Source of the DNA: Gryganskiella cystojenkinii
Taxonomy: Eukaryota > Mortierellomycota > Mortierellomycetes > Mortierellales > Mortierellaceae
Direction: 5' to 3'
NCBI GenBank assembly: GCA_015852425.1
Contig: JAAAIG010000006.1
Coordinates: 46,120 to 110,119 of the forward strand
DNA length: 64,000 bases
Under the pieces are notes generated by a model. The model searched no databases and was not told where the DNA came from. It worked only from the letters and a program-made list of their open reading frames with translations. Positions 9,389 to 20,751 of the stretch are shown in pieces. A program made the position numbers and the translations under genes. Position 1 is the stretch's first letter. Every line of letters begins with the position of its first letter.

Positions 9389-12300
9389 ATGGCGTCTGCT
9401 GGTACCATGAAGCGTACAAACACAAACTCGAGTATCGCCTCATCGATCTCGCAGTTAGGAAGTATAAACTTTTCAGATGATGCCTTCTCAAATAATCCCG
9501 AGGATTATGACGTTCGGTTGCCCATCGGTAAAGTTTTTTTTTATTCTTTTTTTCTGCTCCGTTCTTGTATGACTCGTGGCCGCTTTTTCCTTCCCTTTTG
9601 TGGAACCATGGATGCTGTCACTTCTGGATCGAGGGAGCTCCTGAACTGATCCTTAAATTTTTATTTTCTTTGTTTGGACCAGGATATGGATCCTCGGCCG
9701 TTGTCTATAATGCCTACTACAAACCGTTGAACAGGAGGGTCGCTATCAAGGTCATCGACTTGGACATGTTTGAGCGCAACCAAATTGATGAACTGAGAAG
9801 AGAAACCCAGGTGATGGCCCTGTGCAAGCATCCCAATGTTCTGCGAGTCAATGGAGCCTTTGTGACGGACAGCAAGCTTTACATCGTTACGCCCTATCTT
9901 TCAGCTGGTAAGAAAGAAACAGCCGTTTATCTTGGATCCAGGCTGGTCTGAACCTGAAGTTAATGATGGACTCGATAATGATACTTCGTTATGTATTTTT
10001 ATGTCTTGTTATTAGGTTCTTGCCTCGATATCATGAAGATTGCTTACCCGGATGGATTTGATGAAGTCTCGATTGCTACTATCTTAAAGCAGGCGCTTCA
10101 GGGACTCGACTACCTCCACAAAAATGGTCATATCCATAGGTAATACTGCAGCTCGGCTTTTGATTCGGAAACAGAGATCTTGTGGATTTGAGCAAGCATG
10201 GACCTCTGACGGAGCTCTTTTTTTTTGCTTATCACGCTTTTTTCTCCTTCCTGTAGAGATGTCAAGGCTGGCAATTTGTTGATGGATGATGACGGATCAG
10301 TCTTGTTAGCTGACTTTGGAGTATCTTCGTCTTTGATGGAGAACGGAGATAGACGCGGGATGAGAAAGACATTTGTCGGCACGCCCTGTTGGATGGCTCC
10401 CGAGGTCATGGAGCAGGCTGGATACGACTACAAGGCTGATATCTGGAGTTTTGGTATCACTGCGATCGAGCTCGCTACTGGCCACGCTCCATTTGCAAAA
10501 TACCCTCCAATCAAGGTATGCACTCTTTGAACGCATGACTTGTAAAATTGTGGTGGTGGCTCAAAGCGCTAACAAAAGTCTATGTGTTTGATTGATCAAT
10601 ACAGGTTCTTATGCTGACTCTTTCAAACGACCCGCCTACCTTGGACCGTGAATCGACTAAGCATCGATACTCCAAGCTGCTCAAGGACATGATCGATACT
10701 TGCTTGCAAAAAGACCCTGCAAGAAGGTATGCAGCATACACATGCTCCCGTTTGTCGAAAATGCATAAGGATGTTCGTTTCTAACTAATGTCTTTTGTTT
10801 TCTTTTAGACCCTCTGCCGAGAAGCTGTTGGGCCACGCGTTTTTTAAACAGGCCAAGAAAAGGCCGTACCTTGTCTCTGGAATTCTTCATAACCTTCCTC
10901 TCTTGGAACAGAGACCGCCAAAGAGTAAGGAATATTTATGGACTGGATTGTCTAAAAGATAATGATTTTATAAGAGCCATTCACTCACTCATCACTGCTT
11001 CTTGCCTTGTTGTCATCTTGTAGAAGCAGCACAAAAAATGGTCATCCCAGAAAAGGGCGTTTCGTGGGATTTTGATGCCGAGGAGGAGCCAGTGCGTCGA
11101 CCCCGCACTGTCACCTTTGAGACTCCAGCTCGTCCTCTGTCTGTCAACACTACCCCTCCCGCGCAGACTCAGTTTGTCGAACCGGCGCCCGTCAGTTCTG
11201 TGGCTGCCACCCCTACTAGTGAAAATGGAAGTGTACAATACTTGCAAGAGGAAGTCGCCACCCCACAGAGTGGAACACCACCACCGGTTTCTAATCAGAC
11301 AAGCGACAAACCTGTCAAGAAATCTCGATTTGTAATTGAGGAAGCGAATGTTGGTGTCTCTTCTCCTGTGATTCCATCGGCAACAGAACAGATTCCCGCT
11401 CCTGCGCCTGTCCCTGTTGAAGCTGGCTCACCCGCTTCGTCTCAAGGAACCTCGACCGCACAATTAGAGCAGAACTTCCAAGGGTTGGGTGTCTCTTCAC
11501 CTGGAATCGACCAAAGTGCTCTCCCTGAAGTCAAAAAGGGACGTTTCAGTGTCAAGGATACGACTGCAGGCACGTCGTCCCCTATCCCCTCGAGTATCAA
11601 GACCATGCCAAATAGCGAGTCTCTGCTCTCTCCGTCTCGCAGTTTGTCCTCGTCACCTGTAGAAGGAGTCGAAGGTGTTCGTATTGGCGGCACTGTGGAA
11701 CAACCTCCCCACTCAGGTAATAACACTAGATGGGCTGTCCAAATGTTTTAATTGTCATGATTGGGAAAAGAGGAACACTAACCAGAGGTTACCTTTTGTT
11801 TTTCTTGTTCATTTTTTTATTTAGAACGCAAATCCCGCTTTGAAGTTCATCATAACCACTCTGTCCCAACATCAGGATCGAATACGACAAACGGAACGGG
11901 GTCCAACTCGCCTGCTCTGACTGGCAGTCAGGGAAGCCCTCTTTCTAGGGAATCGTCACTATCCAGAGTCGCCGGAGAGTCTACATTATCTCGCGATAAT
12001 TCCTCCACCAGAGTATCTAGATTTAGTATCGAGTCGACCGCTTCGCCTACGGAAGGATCTGTGGCTACTAGCAGTGTGCCTCCTTCATCAGTCGGCACCC
12101 CCAATCCCTCAAATGGACCCTCAAGTACGCAGAGCAAACGGAGTCGATTCCAAATATCCAGTGTCGAGGGCGGTAGAACAGCAGATTACCCTCCAGGTAA
12201 AGCGTCATGCTGTCTATTGTTTTGCTATATATTGTTTTATATCAGTCTTCAAGATTGTAACCTTTTGTCCTCTCCTTTTTTTTATTCCAACAGGTGACGC

Positions 12301-12754
12301 CGCAGGATCTGTTCATACCACCCCCAATACTTCGCCGACAGGTTCTCTGCTCCGTGGCCAGCCAGGATTGATGGAAGCTTTAGGATCTCATGCAGTGTAT
12401 TCACATCTCGAGACTTTGTATCGACAGAACGAGCAACAACGCCAAATACTTGCCGAGTTGTCTAATGGGTTTGGTATGAAGAGCAGTCCGATGAGCAACA
12501 ACAAGATCCATGGCGAGGGAGGAGGAGGAGGAAGTCCATTATTTGGTCTGCCAGCGACCAGCAGTGTTGGTGGCGGTAATAGTTTGAGTAGTAGTAACAG
12601 CAGCAACATCGGTGTTACCAGTGGAACAAGCGGGTCTGCCCCTGGTAGCATGGAGAGACAGCTACATGTCGCAGTTCGGGAGAATGAGAGTCTGAGGAGA
12701 GAGAACGAGGCATTGAAGCGGGAACTGGATCGGTTGCGTCGCGGAGCGCCGTGA
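9389..12754 (+). CDS. STE20-family kinase of the OSR1/SPAK/Fray (GCK-VI) group with RFx[V/I] motif tail
   Basis: Nine exons: 9389-9527, 9683-9907, 10016-10139, 10257-10515, 10605-10726, 10809-10924, 11024-11716, 11825-12196 and 12294-12754; 836 residues. The kinase domain (about 40-315) has a Gly loop [13 protein letters not shown] Lys69, HRDVKAGN Asp164, DFG 182-184 and a [14 protein letters not shown] activation segment. Thr201 matches the site that WNK kinases phosphorylate in OSR1. The substrate pocket reads [14 protein letters not shown], as in plant and protist Fray-like kinases. The tail carries five basic-SRFxV-like motifs near residues 427, 499, 561, 622 and 664 (SRFVI, GRFSV, SRFEV, SRFSI, SRFQI), then Gly/Ser-rich sequence and a terminal coiled coil ([20 protein letters not shown]). 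No CCT (OSR1_C) domain is visible. Likely roles are osmotic or ion-homeostasis signalling; this is inference. Tandem with the dynein light chain. Confidence 0.93.
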
Positions 12755-13140
12755 ACAAGAATTGGATTTTGATAACAAATAGCAAGTCACTGGGCCTTGT
12801 GCGCATAGACTTTGTAATTGGTAGAACCGTTCCAACTCACACAATAATAACGGCCATGTTGAAACTTTTATGGTTGTCGGGGTACTTTTCCTGGCTTAAA
12901 TTATTTTAATTAACGGTGTTCTTTACTTCAATTTTTTATTCAAAATGGGCTTTGCTCCTGTTTGTGTTCACATTCAGAAGAGAAGGAAGACAAGAGTGAG
13001 ATCACGCCATTTCTCTTGCTTCTTAATCATTCTACCTCATCCTTTGCTAACAGTTGGAGAGTACTTTTTCCCATCCCCTTCAACTTCCCTCTTCCTCCTC
13101 CTTCTCCTCCTCCTTTCTTCCAATCATCACTCCATACACA
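12755..13140. other. Intergenic between the kinase and ISC1
   Basis: No gene. AT-rich kinase 3' flank to about 12940, then a CT-rich leader (13020-13130) immediately before the ISC1 start. Confidence 0.5.
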
Positions 13141-15407
13141 ATGACTCAACCAACCCAACTCTCTGTCCTGACACTCAACTGTTGGTAACAAACACAACCA
13201 CCTTGCTACCTTGCTTTTTTTTTTTCTTGTCAATTACAATGAAATGATCTTCCTTCCAAACAGACTAGACGCAACCCTCCTTGCATTTCCTTTATGAGGA
13301 GCCTTCTTTTTTTTTTTTTTTTTTCTTTGAATTTAACATTTTTTTTTTTTTTTTTAATTTTCATCACTTCGATGCTTTCTTGTCTTTCCGCTCAGGGGTC
13401 TCAAGTTCATCTCCAAGGACCGTGAGGACCGTATGGGCGCCATTGGTCGCTATATCGCCGACAGTGCCCGAGGCTACGATATCGTCGGTCTCCAGGAAGT
13501 CTGGGTCTATGATGATTATCTGAGAATCAAGGAATTGGTCCGGGATACGCTACCCTATTCCAAACATTGGCACAGTGGAGTCCTCGGCTCTGGTCTCGTG
13601 ATCCTTTCCAAGTTTCCAATCGTCCACACAATGATGCGTCGCTTTGCGTTGAACGGGGATCCTTACAAGTTTTCCCATGGCGATTGGTACGTCGGCAAGT
13701 GCTGTGTCTCTGCCACAGTCGTGCACCCGACTTGTGGAGAGATTGAGGTCTTCAACACCCATGTAAGTTCTTTTTTTCCGCTCTACCAGAGGACACATAC
13801 ACAGCTATTTCCCAGGACCTCAAAAAAATTAAGACGGCTTGTCCAGTATTAACTTGGCCCCAAAACGGTATTTCATTTTTCCCTTGTTCAATATAGCTTC
13901 ATGCAGGATATGACCCCGTTGGAACTCCAGACTCTTACCTGGGCTGCCGTATCGGTGAGGCCTGGGAGATGGCCTCGCTCGTTAAGGCTGCAACCACACA
14001 AGGACGCCATGTTCTCTCGGTAAGACATTCTTTCTTTTTTTTTGAAAAAAAGGGGGGGAGGGGGGTTAGCACGTTGTGGAAAGGAACAACGAAACTCTTG
14101 AACATTTTTTTTTTTTTTTTTTTTTTTTTTGNNNNNNNNNTTTTTTGGCGGGATCAAAGCAACCCTGATGGGCACAATGACAGGAGAGAGTACCGTGTGC
14201 CCTGACTATCACTGGTTTTTTGTTTGTTTTTCATTATGTTGGTGAAGGACCTGCGTCGGCAAAAACATGACCAATTCATGTGGTCTCTTTGTGTTTGTTT
14301 GTTCATGGGTTGGGTCGAAGAGAAGTGAGGGATCTATCTTACCTTTCTATTTTTTTTTTGGTTGTTCCTCAACTTCTTTCGTTTCTCGGGCTGAATTTTT
14401 TTCCCTAGTGCTCGACCTTGATTCTAACCAAAGACAAATGTATATCATGGTCGTTTCTCCTTTCCCGTTTTTAGCTTGGCGATTACAACAGTGCGCCCAA
14501 CAGTTTGGTCATCCAGCTCTTGACCAAACAAGGCGGCGTGACCGATTCCTGGAAACGACTCCATCCAGAACCCAACCCTGTCCCCTCTGGTCTCACACCT
14601 GAGGAAGGAGTCACGATCATGGGCGTCACTTGCGATACACCCCTCAATACCTGGTCGAACCATTCCTGGCTCAATTACCTGACAAACGATCCGATCGGTG
14701 AGCGACTCGATTATATCTTTTACAGAGAGACGCCCGAGCTGGTCTGTACCTCGGTAGAAGTCGCGGTTCGGGAACAAATCTCGGGCATTGGCACCAAGGG
14801 GTCACCCGTCAAGAACTATTCGGATCATTTTGGAGTTCATGCCACGTTTGCGATCCAACCAGCTGTGTACCATTTTCAGAACCGGAAACCCTTGACGGAT
14901 GCTTCGCTCTTGTCCTCGCCCATTACGACATCAAGTTCTACGGCTGGAAACTCGATCACGACCCAGGTCGCAAACGGCAGTGATCACCCGCTGAAAGAGC
15001 AACAGGACGAAGGTCTGAGTATCGATACCTTGGAACAAATCGTGATGATTCTCAAGCAACATATGGCATCATCTTTGCGCGTCCCAAACTTGGACTTGAA
15101 ATTCATCTTTCCTTCAATGTTAATCTCCTCCTTGGTCTTGCTCATTGCGTTCTTTTGGATTCAACCGAGATGGGCGGCCTTTATTGTTGCCTTTTTCTTG
15201 GCGGCGTTGTCGGCTGGTTGGATCGTCCATTTCCTTTACGGATTCTTATTTGGGGGCGAGTTATCCTCGGCGTTCTTGAATGTGATTCAGGAGGTCGAGA
15301 CAGTGCTCGAGTACAAGATCGCAACAACCCAGCATGAGCAGTACCTTGGAGGAGTCGGATCGCGATCGAGCACGAACGGTGGACGGGTCGGGCTGTTGCA
15401 GAAATGA
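13141..15407 (+). CDS. ISC1: Neutral sphingomyelinase / inositol phosphosphingolipid phospholipase C
   Basis: Mg2+-dependent DNase-I-fold enzyme that hydrolyses inositol phosphosphingolipids (or sphingomyelin) to ceramide at membranes. Four exons: 13141-13184, 13396-13762, 13897-14019 and 14475-15407; 488 residues. Catalytic-core motifs are all present: LTLNCWGLKF (Asn13), DIVGLQEVW (Glu49), GSGLVILSKFP, HGDWYVGK, NTHLHAGYD, LGDYNSAP (Asp181, Asn183), ERLDYIFYR, and NYSDHFGVHATF with the catalytic Asp-His pair near residue 296. Two transmembrane helices near the C-terminus (about 388-440), as in yeast Isc1, are followed by a short tail. The third intron (14020-14474) is unusually long and holds a poly-T tract and a 9-N gap. 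Joining across it gives RHVLSLGDYNSAP, so no exon seems lost, but this cannot be proven here. Convergent with the next gene. Confidence 0.93.
14104..14150. other. Assembly gap (9 N) in a poly-T tract
   Basis: Ns at 14132-14140 flanked by a 27-base T run and a T6 run, inside the third ISC1 intron. The round small size suggests a scaffolding placeholder at an unresolved homopolymer. Confidence 0.9.
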
Positions 15408-15730
15408 GATTCGGTCGCCTCTTCCTTCCTTGCCTTTGGAAGTGAAGATGGCGCGATTCGATTGACTTGAAAACAAAAAGTTAAAATACCTTCAAGTACA
15501 TCTCTCCCTTTTCATCTACTATATCTTAAGTTTTCATTCGGACCCCTATAATCATACCCCCCCTCATCTCTTTCTCTTTTCTACTCATAATTACATGTCA
15601 AATATACTATTTTAAAAAAGATTTTTTTAGATTATGAACGATAGAGGTTTTATTCAGTCTTGATTATGTTTTCTGTACAAATGTTGGTGGAGAGAGATAT
15701 AGGTTGCCAAAACGATATTAAATCCGCTAT
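15408..15730. other. Convergent 3' flanks of ISC1 and the hydrophilic gene
   Basis: AT-rich, with no gene. Probable polyadenylation regions for both convergent genes. Confidence 0.5.
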
Positions 15731-16666
15731 TTAGGCGACAGGACGACTGGGATCGTGAATGTTGGGATTGGCGGTGGAGGAAGGCTGAGTGTTGTACGCT
15801 CCAGGAACATGGGTTCCAGCCGCGGTCGTCGTACCAGGAGCACCCATGGCTGGGACCGTGTTGTTCATGCTATGCACTGGGACAGCTCCAGCGCCGGGTT
15901 GCTGCTGCTGCATCGGGACATTGGTCGCGTTGTTGGAGTTCACTGGAGGGACAGCGCCACCCGCGGCGGTTTGATGAACTTGCTGATGGGCACCAAGTCC
16001 ACGATCATTATGATCCTTCTTGTGGCCTCCAAAGAGCGAATGCTTGTGATTGTCTCTGTTATCGCCATGGACCTCTGCGATGTGAGCCGTGGGGACCACA
16101 CCTGCGGCGATTGGGGGAACGTTCTGGGCGTATGTGGGGATGTTACTTGTTCCGGTGGGACCAGCAGGGACGGAGTGCTGGATCTGACCTGGTGCGACGT
16201 TCTGTTGGTATGCAGCACGATCGACAGATTGGTTGTGAGGGACGGCAGTACCGCCCATGGCAGCACCGGTGTGCATGGGACCCGAGTGATCATGATGGTT
16301 GTTGTTATGGGTGTTATCGAAGGTCTGCTGATGAGCATTGTTGTGAAGGACACCGTGGTTGTTGTTGGTGGTTCCGGGGGCAACGGTCGAAGGGTTCGCA
16401 CCTGGAGGGAGGTAGCTGGAACCCGTTTGAGCGTTGTTGTTCAAGTTGGGATTGTTGATGGTGCTGTTGGGGTTGGTGGCGAGACCGGTGGCACCAGAGG
16501 GTCCTGTGGTATGGACACCGGCGTTGTCGGTGTGACCGTGGTGCTTGCCTGTGACCCTGTCGACCAAGTTGACAGCCTTGTCCTTGATCGCCTCCATGGT
16601 CGAAGGCTTGTGGGTGGTAGTGGTAGTGGTGGTGGTCGTGTTGTGTTGGGTGATAGGGTTGGTCAT
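15731..16666 (-). CDS. Hydrophilic His/Asn/Gly/Thr-rich protein, unknown function
   Basis: Single exon, 311 residues, not recognised. It starts MTNPITQHN, then a Thr9 run, then MEAIKDKAVNLVDRVTGKHH, a short amphipathic stretch. The rest is low complexity and rich in His, Asn, Gly, Thr, Pro, Gln and Ala, with a basic HSLFGGHKKDHNDRGLG patch near residue 215. There is no signal peptide and no membrane segment. The composition resembles fungal hydrophilin or LEA-like stress proteins, but this rests on composition alone. A TATA-like TATAAG lies about 72 bases upstream (16738-16743), unlike most genes here, suggesting regulated expression. The opposite strand is also open over nearly the same span (15755-16678). 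I chose the minus frame because of the TATA box, the context and the protein-like composition. Confidence 0.6.
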   Translation of the reverse strand: MTNPITQHNTTTTTTTTTHKPSTMEAIKDKAVNLVDRVTGKHHGHTDNAGVHTTGPSGATGLATNPNSTINNPNLNNNAQTGSSYLPPGANPSTVAPGTTNNNHGVLHNNAHQQTFDNTHNNNHHDHSGPMHTGAAMGGTAVPHNQSVDRAAYQQNVAPGQIQHSVPAGPTGTSNIPTYAQNVPPIAAGVVPTAHIAEVHGDNRDNHKHSLFGGHKKDHNDRGLGAHQQVHQTAAGGAVPPVNSNNATNVPMQQQQPGAGAVPVHSMNNTVPAMGAPGTTTAAGTHVPGAYNTQPSSTANPNIHDPSRPVA

Positions 16667-17109
16667 TTTGATATTTGAGTTTGTTTTTGAAGTTGTGTGT
16701 TTGAAAATGTTTTATGAAAGAGGGAACGGTCGGTCCTTCTTATACCTTTGAGGCAGGAAGGGACTTTGTCCTTCTCCATACATCGACGATGAACGCATAG
16801 CATAATACGCGAAACTAAGGAGAAGAATAGTGACGACGATGAACGGTCATCGTTGCATAGGAAGAGAGGAAATAAGCTTAATAGCCCGAATAATATTAAA
16901 CCTAATTTTTCATTAGGTGTCGTCATCATGATACCGTACGCTGTATGATGCGGGGACTATTGAAACAATCCTGTTTATGAAAGTCAAAATAGTAAAACTT
17001 TCCATAATGATGATAGGTAAACAGATCGACGATTTCGTACGTGCCCATGACGATTAGAACAGAAATGAATGGTATCCCGTCAAAATTTTTATTCAATAAG
17101 GGAATCTGA
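16667..17109. other. Promoter of the hydrophilic gene and 3' flank of ASH2
   Basis: AT-rich, with no gene seen. It holds the TATA-like box noted separately. Confidence 0.5.
16737..16745 (-). promoter_or_regulatory. TATA-like box of the hydrophilic gene
   Basis: GGTATAAGAAGG on the minus strand, about 72 bases before the ATG at 16666. Confidence 0.5.
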
Positions 17110-20100
17110 TCACCTGGGAGAGGCTACCTCCGAGTAGCGTCGGTCATCGTCGTCATCCGAGTGCTCTTCATATTCTTCCTCGTAATGACTATGATTCTCT
17201 CGCTCGTCATCGAGCAGGCTTCCCTCCAGGTCCCGATCTTGATCTTGGTCTCGATCTAGGTCCTGGTATCGGTCCTGGTCAGGATCCAAATCCATATCCA
17301 TTTCATCTCGATCATCCTCCGGCTCGTGTGGTGATTGCGGACCCTCATCCTGGTCTCGATCGATACCAGAGTCCATGCCGATATCCCCATCCGTGTCTTC
17401 CCCGTCTTGCTCCCGCCCCAAGTTTGAACGGACCCTGGGACGGTTGTTACCACTGATACTGCTGACCTCGTAGTCATCGAAATCACCACCACTGTTCGCA
17501 CCAGGCGAGGAGGCGTAATCGTCCCGCAGTGTGCGTCTTTCCTTTCTAGGAGGCGACATCTTTGGAGGTGCGTTGGACGCGGCCAAAAGTCGGGCGCTTT
17601 CCGAGACCCACAGCTCGACCTCATCCACCAAATCGATCAAACATTCCTCGACCAACATCTCGTCCCATCTCTCCGACATGGGCTTCCACACGTTGTTTTC
17701 TGTGGATGAAGAGAGAGCCGCCTCGCGCTTAACGACCGATCGTTGTTGATCACGAGTCGACGATACCTTTCGAGCCTCCTCCTCTGGATCTGGTCCGGGT
17801 GGGTATGTAAACTCGGGCCCAAAGTTCACAGTAGCGGTTCCGTTCCTGTACACAGACACACAAGGGTAATACCCGAGCGTACCATCGTCAAATGTGATCT
17901 GATCCCGCTCCTTGGCATTTTGTTCGATCGGCATGAGTGCAAAAAGATCCTCAAACATGACACCCTGACAGACACCATTCTTGTAGACTATGATCTTGGA
18001 TCCAGGGATCATGGGCGGTCTCTCTGGGGGATCGGGGCGTGCGCTTAGGCTCTGGAACGGGGTCGCCTCATACTCGGCGAGCTCGACATACTTCTTGGTC
18101 GGAGAATAATCGATCGATTCGAAATAGAGTTGACCCTTGAACATGAACGGTTTTCGAAGTCGGCGATGTTTGAAAAACGAGTTTTCGTTGCCATCCGGAG
18201 GTAATGAAATGTACAGTCCAATTACATCGCCCTCCTTGAACGACTCTCCATAGGGTTGTACCCTCGACATGTGGACTTTTTCGCCTGTCGTGTCGCGAAT
18301 CCCGTAACTGTATGCGTCAAATCCAGCAGGCGCCTGCAGCGTGGCTACAAAGAGACATAACCAACAAAATAGCTTTCACAGTTAGACCACGAAGATACCG
18401 TCAGCATGTAGATTATAAAAAGACAATGAACGCATCCTACCTTCACGACGAGCCCAACCAAGACGAACATGTGCGCCATCTCGACCTTCATAACGGACCT
18501 CGCCACCCCTCCTGACTGTCACTTCATAGTACCATTTGCCCTCTCGAACACCACAGTTGGCTCGCACAGTCCGGAACCCCTTCTCGGTCGTGATGGTCTT
18601 GCACTCGTCATCGATCTGCATATATGGGCTCATATCCTCGCGACTCAGTCGGACACCGGACAAGACCGGGTTGGCACTCTGACGGTAAAGCATATACTGA
18701 AGCAGTGGGTCGGATTCACAGGTGACATATCTGAATCGATGACGATTATAGGGGTGTTCGTTCGTGGCACTGAATGGGACCAAGTTTGTGGTTCCGCCAC
18801 TCGAGTTGTTGGCGACCACGGTATGAGGCAAGGGTATAAATGTGGTCGCTGTAGCGTTGGATTGATTCTTTTGGCGGTTTCCGGAGGATGTGGGCTTTTT
18901 GGCGGATTTTTCTGGTTTGGTGGAAGTAGAGGTGGAAATACTCGTGCCATTGGCCGCCTTTTTGGGTTTTGGACTCTCCCGATCGCCTGTTGAGCCGGCG
19001 CCTTTTCTTTTGACTGTTGTTGGTCCTTTTGATCCTGAACGAGCACCTGGTTGTTGCTATGATTTCAAAACAGTGAAAAAGAAAAGGAAAAACAAAGTTG
19101 GTCAGCACGAGAACAAAAAACAACGAGCGCAAGGTGTATCTCGTTATTTTTTCACTTTAGGTCAATTTGGACGTCTTACAGCTCGCACAGTGATGAATCC
19201 TGGCTTCACCTCCCAAAGATTGGATTTCGTAAGACAAAAGTCTGAGGATGCTGAGCGGGCCTGCTCGTCAAATGTTGCAAAGACATCCTTTGAAATATAA
19301 AGACAGCTTCCCAGAGTCGCCCACCTATAATGTACCGGATAGAATCAAATGAGATAATTTTGCGTTAGATTGAAAAGCGTAGCAATTGATGATCGAGTCC
19401 ATGCTCTGATAGCATCCATCCTACGAGTTTTCGCTTATTTTACCATGTCGTTGTCCTGGCGCGGTCTGTGCAGAGTGCTGCCCAGTGACGATCCACATAA
19501 GGCAGGATAAAATCCTTTTTGTTGAAATAGAACATGTGCTTTTCCCAGTCCATACGGGCAGCGTTCTTTGACCACATGTTGTCCTCCATTGGCAGACTTG
19601 GATCGTTCCCTGTGTTCTTGTTAGCCTCAAAGAGATACTCTTGGACAATCAAATTGGCGAGAGCGGTGGCACAGATCTCTTTCCAGCCGGCGGTGACTCG
19701 TTGAAAGGACTCGGGTTCGCCCTCCTGGACCTTGATCGCCGATCGGTTGTTGGGTGATTTGTTGTTGAGCGATTTGAGGACACAGTGTTTGCAATAGAAC
19801 TTGTAGTTGGTGATGAATGGGACCACTGGTCCCAGGGAGATCTCTATGCATGAGGCATGGAACCAATCGCTGCAGCCTATAGCAAATATACGAATAAAAA
19901 ACAATAGAGTTGTGGTCAGGTTTAATTTTTTTTCTTTCTGTTGAGGCGACCTCTCTCCATGCAAAAGCTTGCTCAACCTTCGAGTGGTAGTGTTTACCTC
20001 GACATTGTAATGCAAGCTCATCGAGTCGCCTGTCCTGCCTGCAGTAACAGTACTCGCCCTCGGTGTTGATGGTGTGCGCGTTATTCCAGGTGAGTGTCCG

Positions 20101-20118
20101 ATGTGCGCCCTCTGACAT
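17110..20118 (-). CDS. ASH2: COMPASS complex subunit ASH2/Bre2: PHD finger, winged helix, SPRY
   Basis: Core subunit of the Set1/COMPASS histone H3 Lys4 methyltransferase, nuclear. Five exons: 20118-19998, 19876-19444, 19324-19180, 19056-18441 and 18344-17110; 849 residues. A PHD finger (about 17-75) reads EYCYCRQ, QCRGCSDWFHASC and FYCKHCVL, so its zinc ligands look complete. The ASH2 winged helix follows (VTAGWKEICATALANLIVQ to DRHWAALC). After a basic linker, the SPRY domain (about 365-625) has REGKWYYEVTV and the split-SPRY segments GDVIGLYISLP, SKIIVYKNGVCQG and GTATVNFGPEF. A DPY30/Sdc1-binding helix is seen as VEECLIDLVDEVELWV (about 655-670). The last 105 residues are an Asp/Glu-rich tail with DQDRD-like repeats, unusual for the family. 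Start: first in-frame ATG upstream of the PHD; a longer frame upstream lacks an ATG. Divergent to the Ca2+/H+ exchanger. Confidence 0.93.
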
Positions 20119-20751
20119 GTTTGGCTGTGTGGTGATGATCCGGGACTGGTAGCGGTTCGTTGCTTTAAGACTGAACGGGACGATGGGAACGCGGCTGACT
20201 TTTTCTTCAAAAAGGGTCCAAAAGGGCACTCTCCATAATGGTGGCGCTGTATTAAGACTCGCGATTCATAAAAATACAGTGACTAAATGATCACGTGTGA
20301 AAATGGAAACGCGCGAAAATGTAATTTTGGCGAGTCTTTGCCACACGGGGCGATGCTTCCTTCCAGAGGATGCAAGGAGAGAGAGAGCACGGAAAAGGAT
20401 GTAAGAAAGGGGGGCAAAGAAAAACGAAACGAAAAGAAGGATGTCTCCTGTTCTTTTCTACGCTCACACAATACCCAGGGGAGGACTGTGCAAAAAGCCT
20501 TTGCCCACCAAAAAGTTTTTACCGACGATTGTCTTTGTTTTCCGACTTTTTTTGATTTTTTTTCCTAGAAGAGAAAACCATCTATTCCTTTGAACCCCGT
20601 ATTCCTATCTCAATCCTCACTCTATAATTTTCTCACTTTTTTTGTTCTTCTTTCTGCCTCCTCGTCTTATTTTCATCTCTCTTGTCTCTTTTCTCTCTTT
20701 TTATTCACGCACAAATACAAGTTGCTACCAGAACAACAACAAAAAAAAAAA
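20119..20751. other. Divergent promoter region of ASH2 and the Ca2+/H+ exchanger
   Basis: 633 bases between starts, with no gene. The exchanger side ends in a CT-rich leader and an A12 run directly before its ATG. Confidence 0.5.

Noticed and set aside
15755..16678. 307-codon open frame on the plus strand, antisense to the hydrophilic gene
   Set aside because: It overlaps the minus-strand frame almost fully. The translation is a Gly/Val/Arg mix with no protein-like pattern, and the TATA-like box supports the minus strand.
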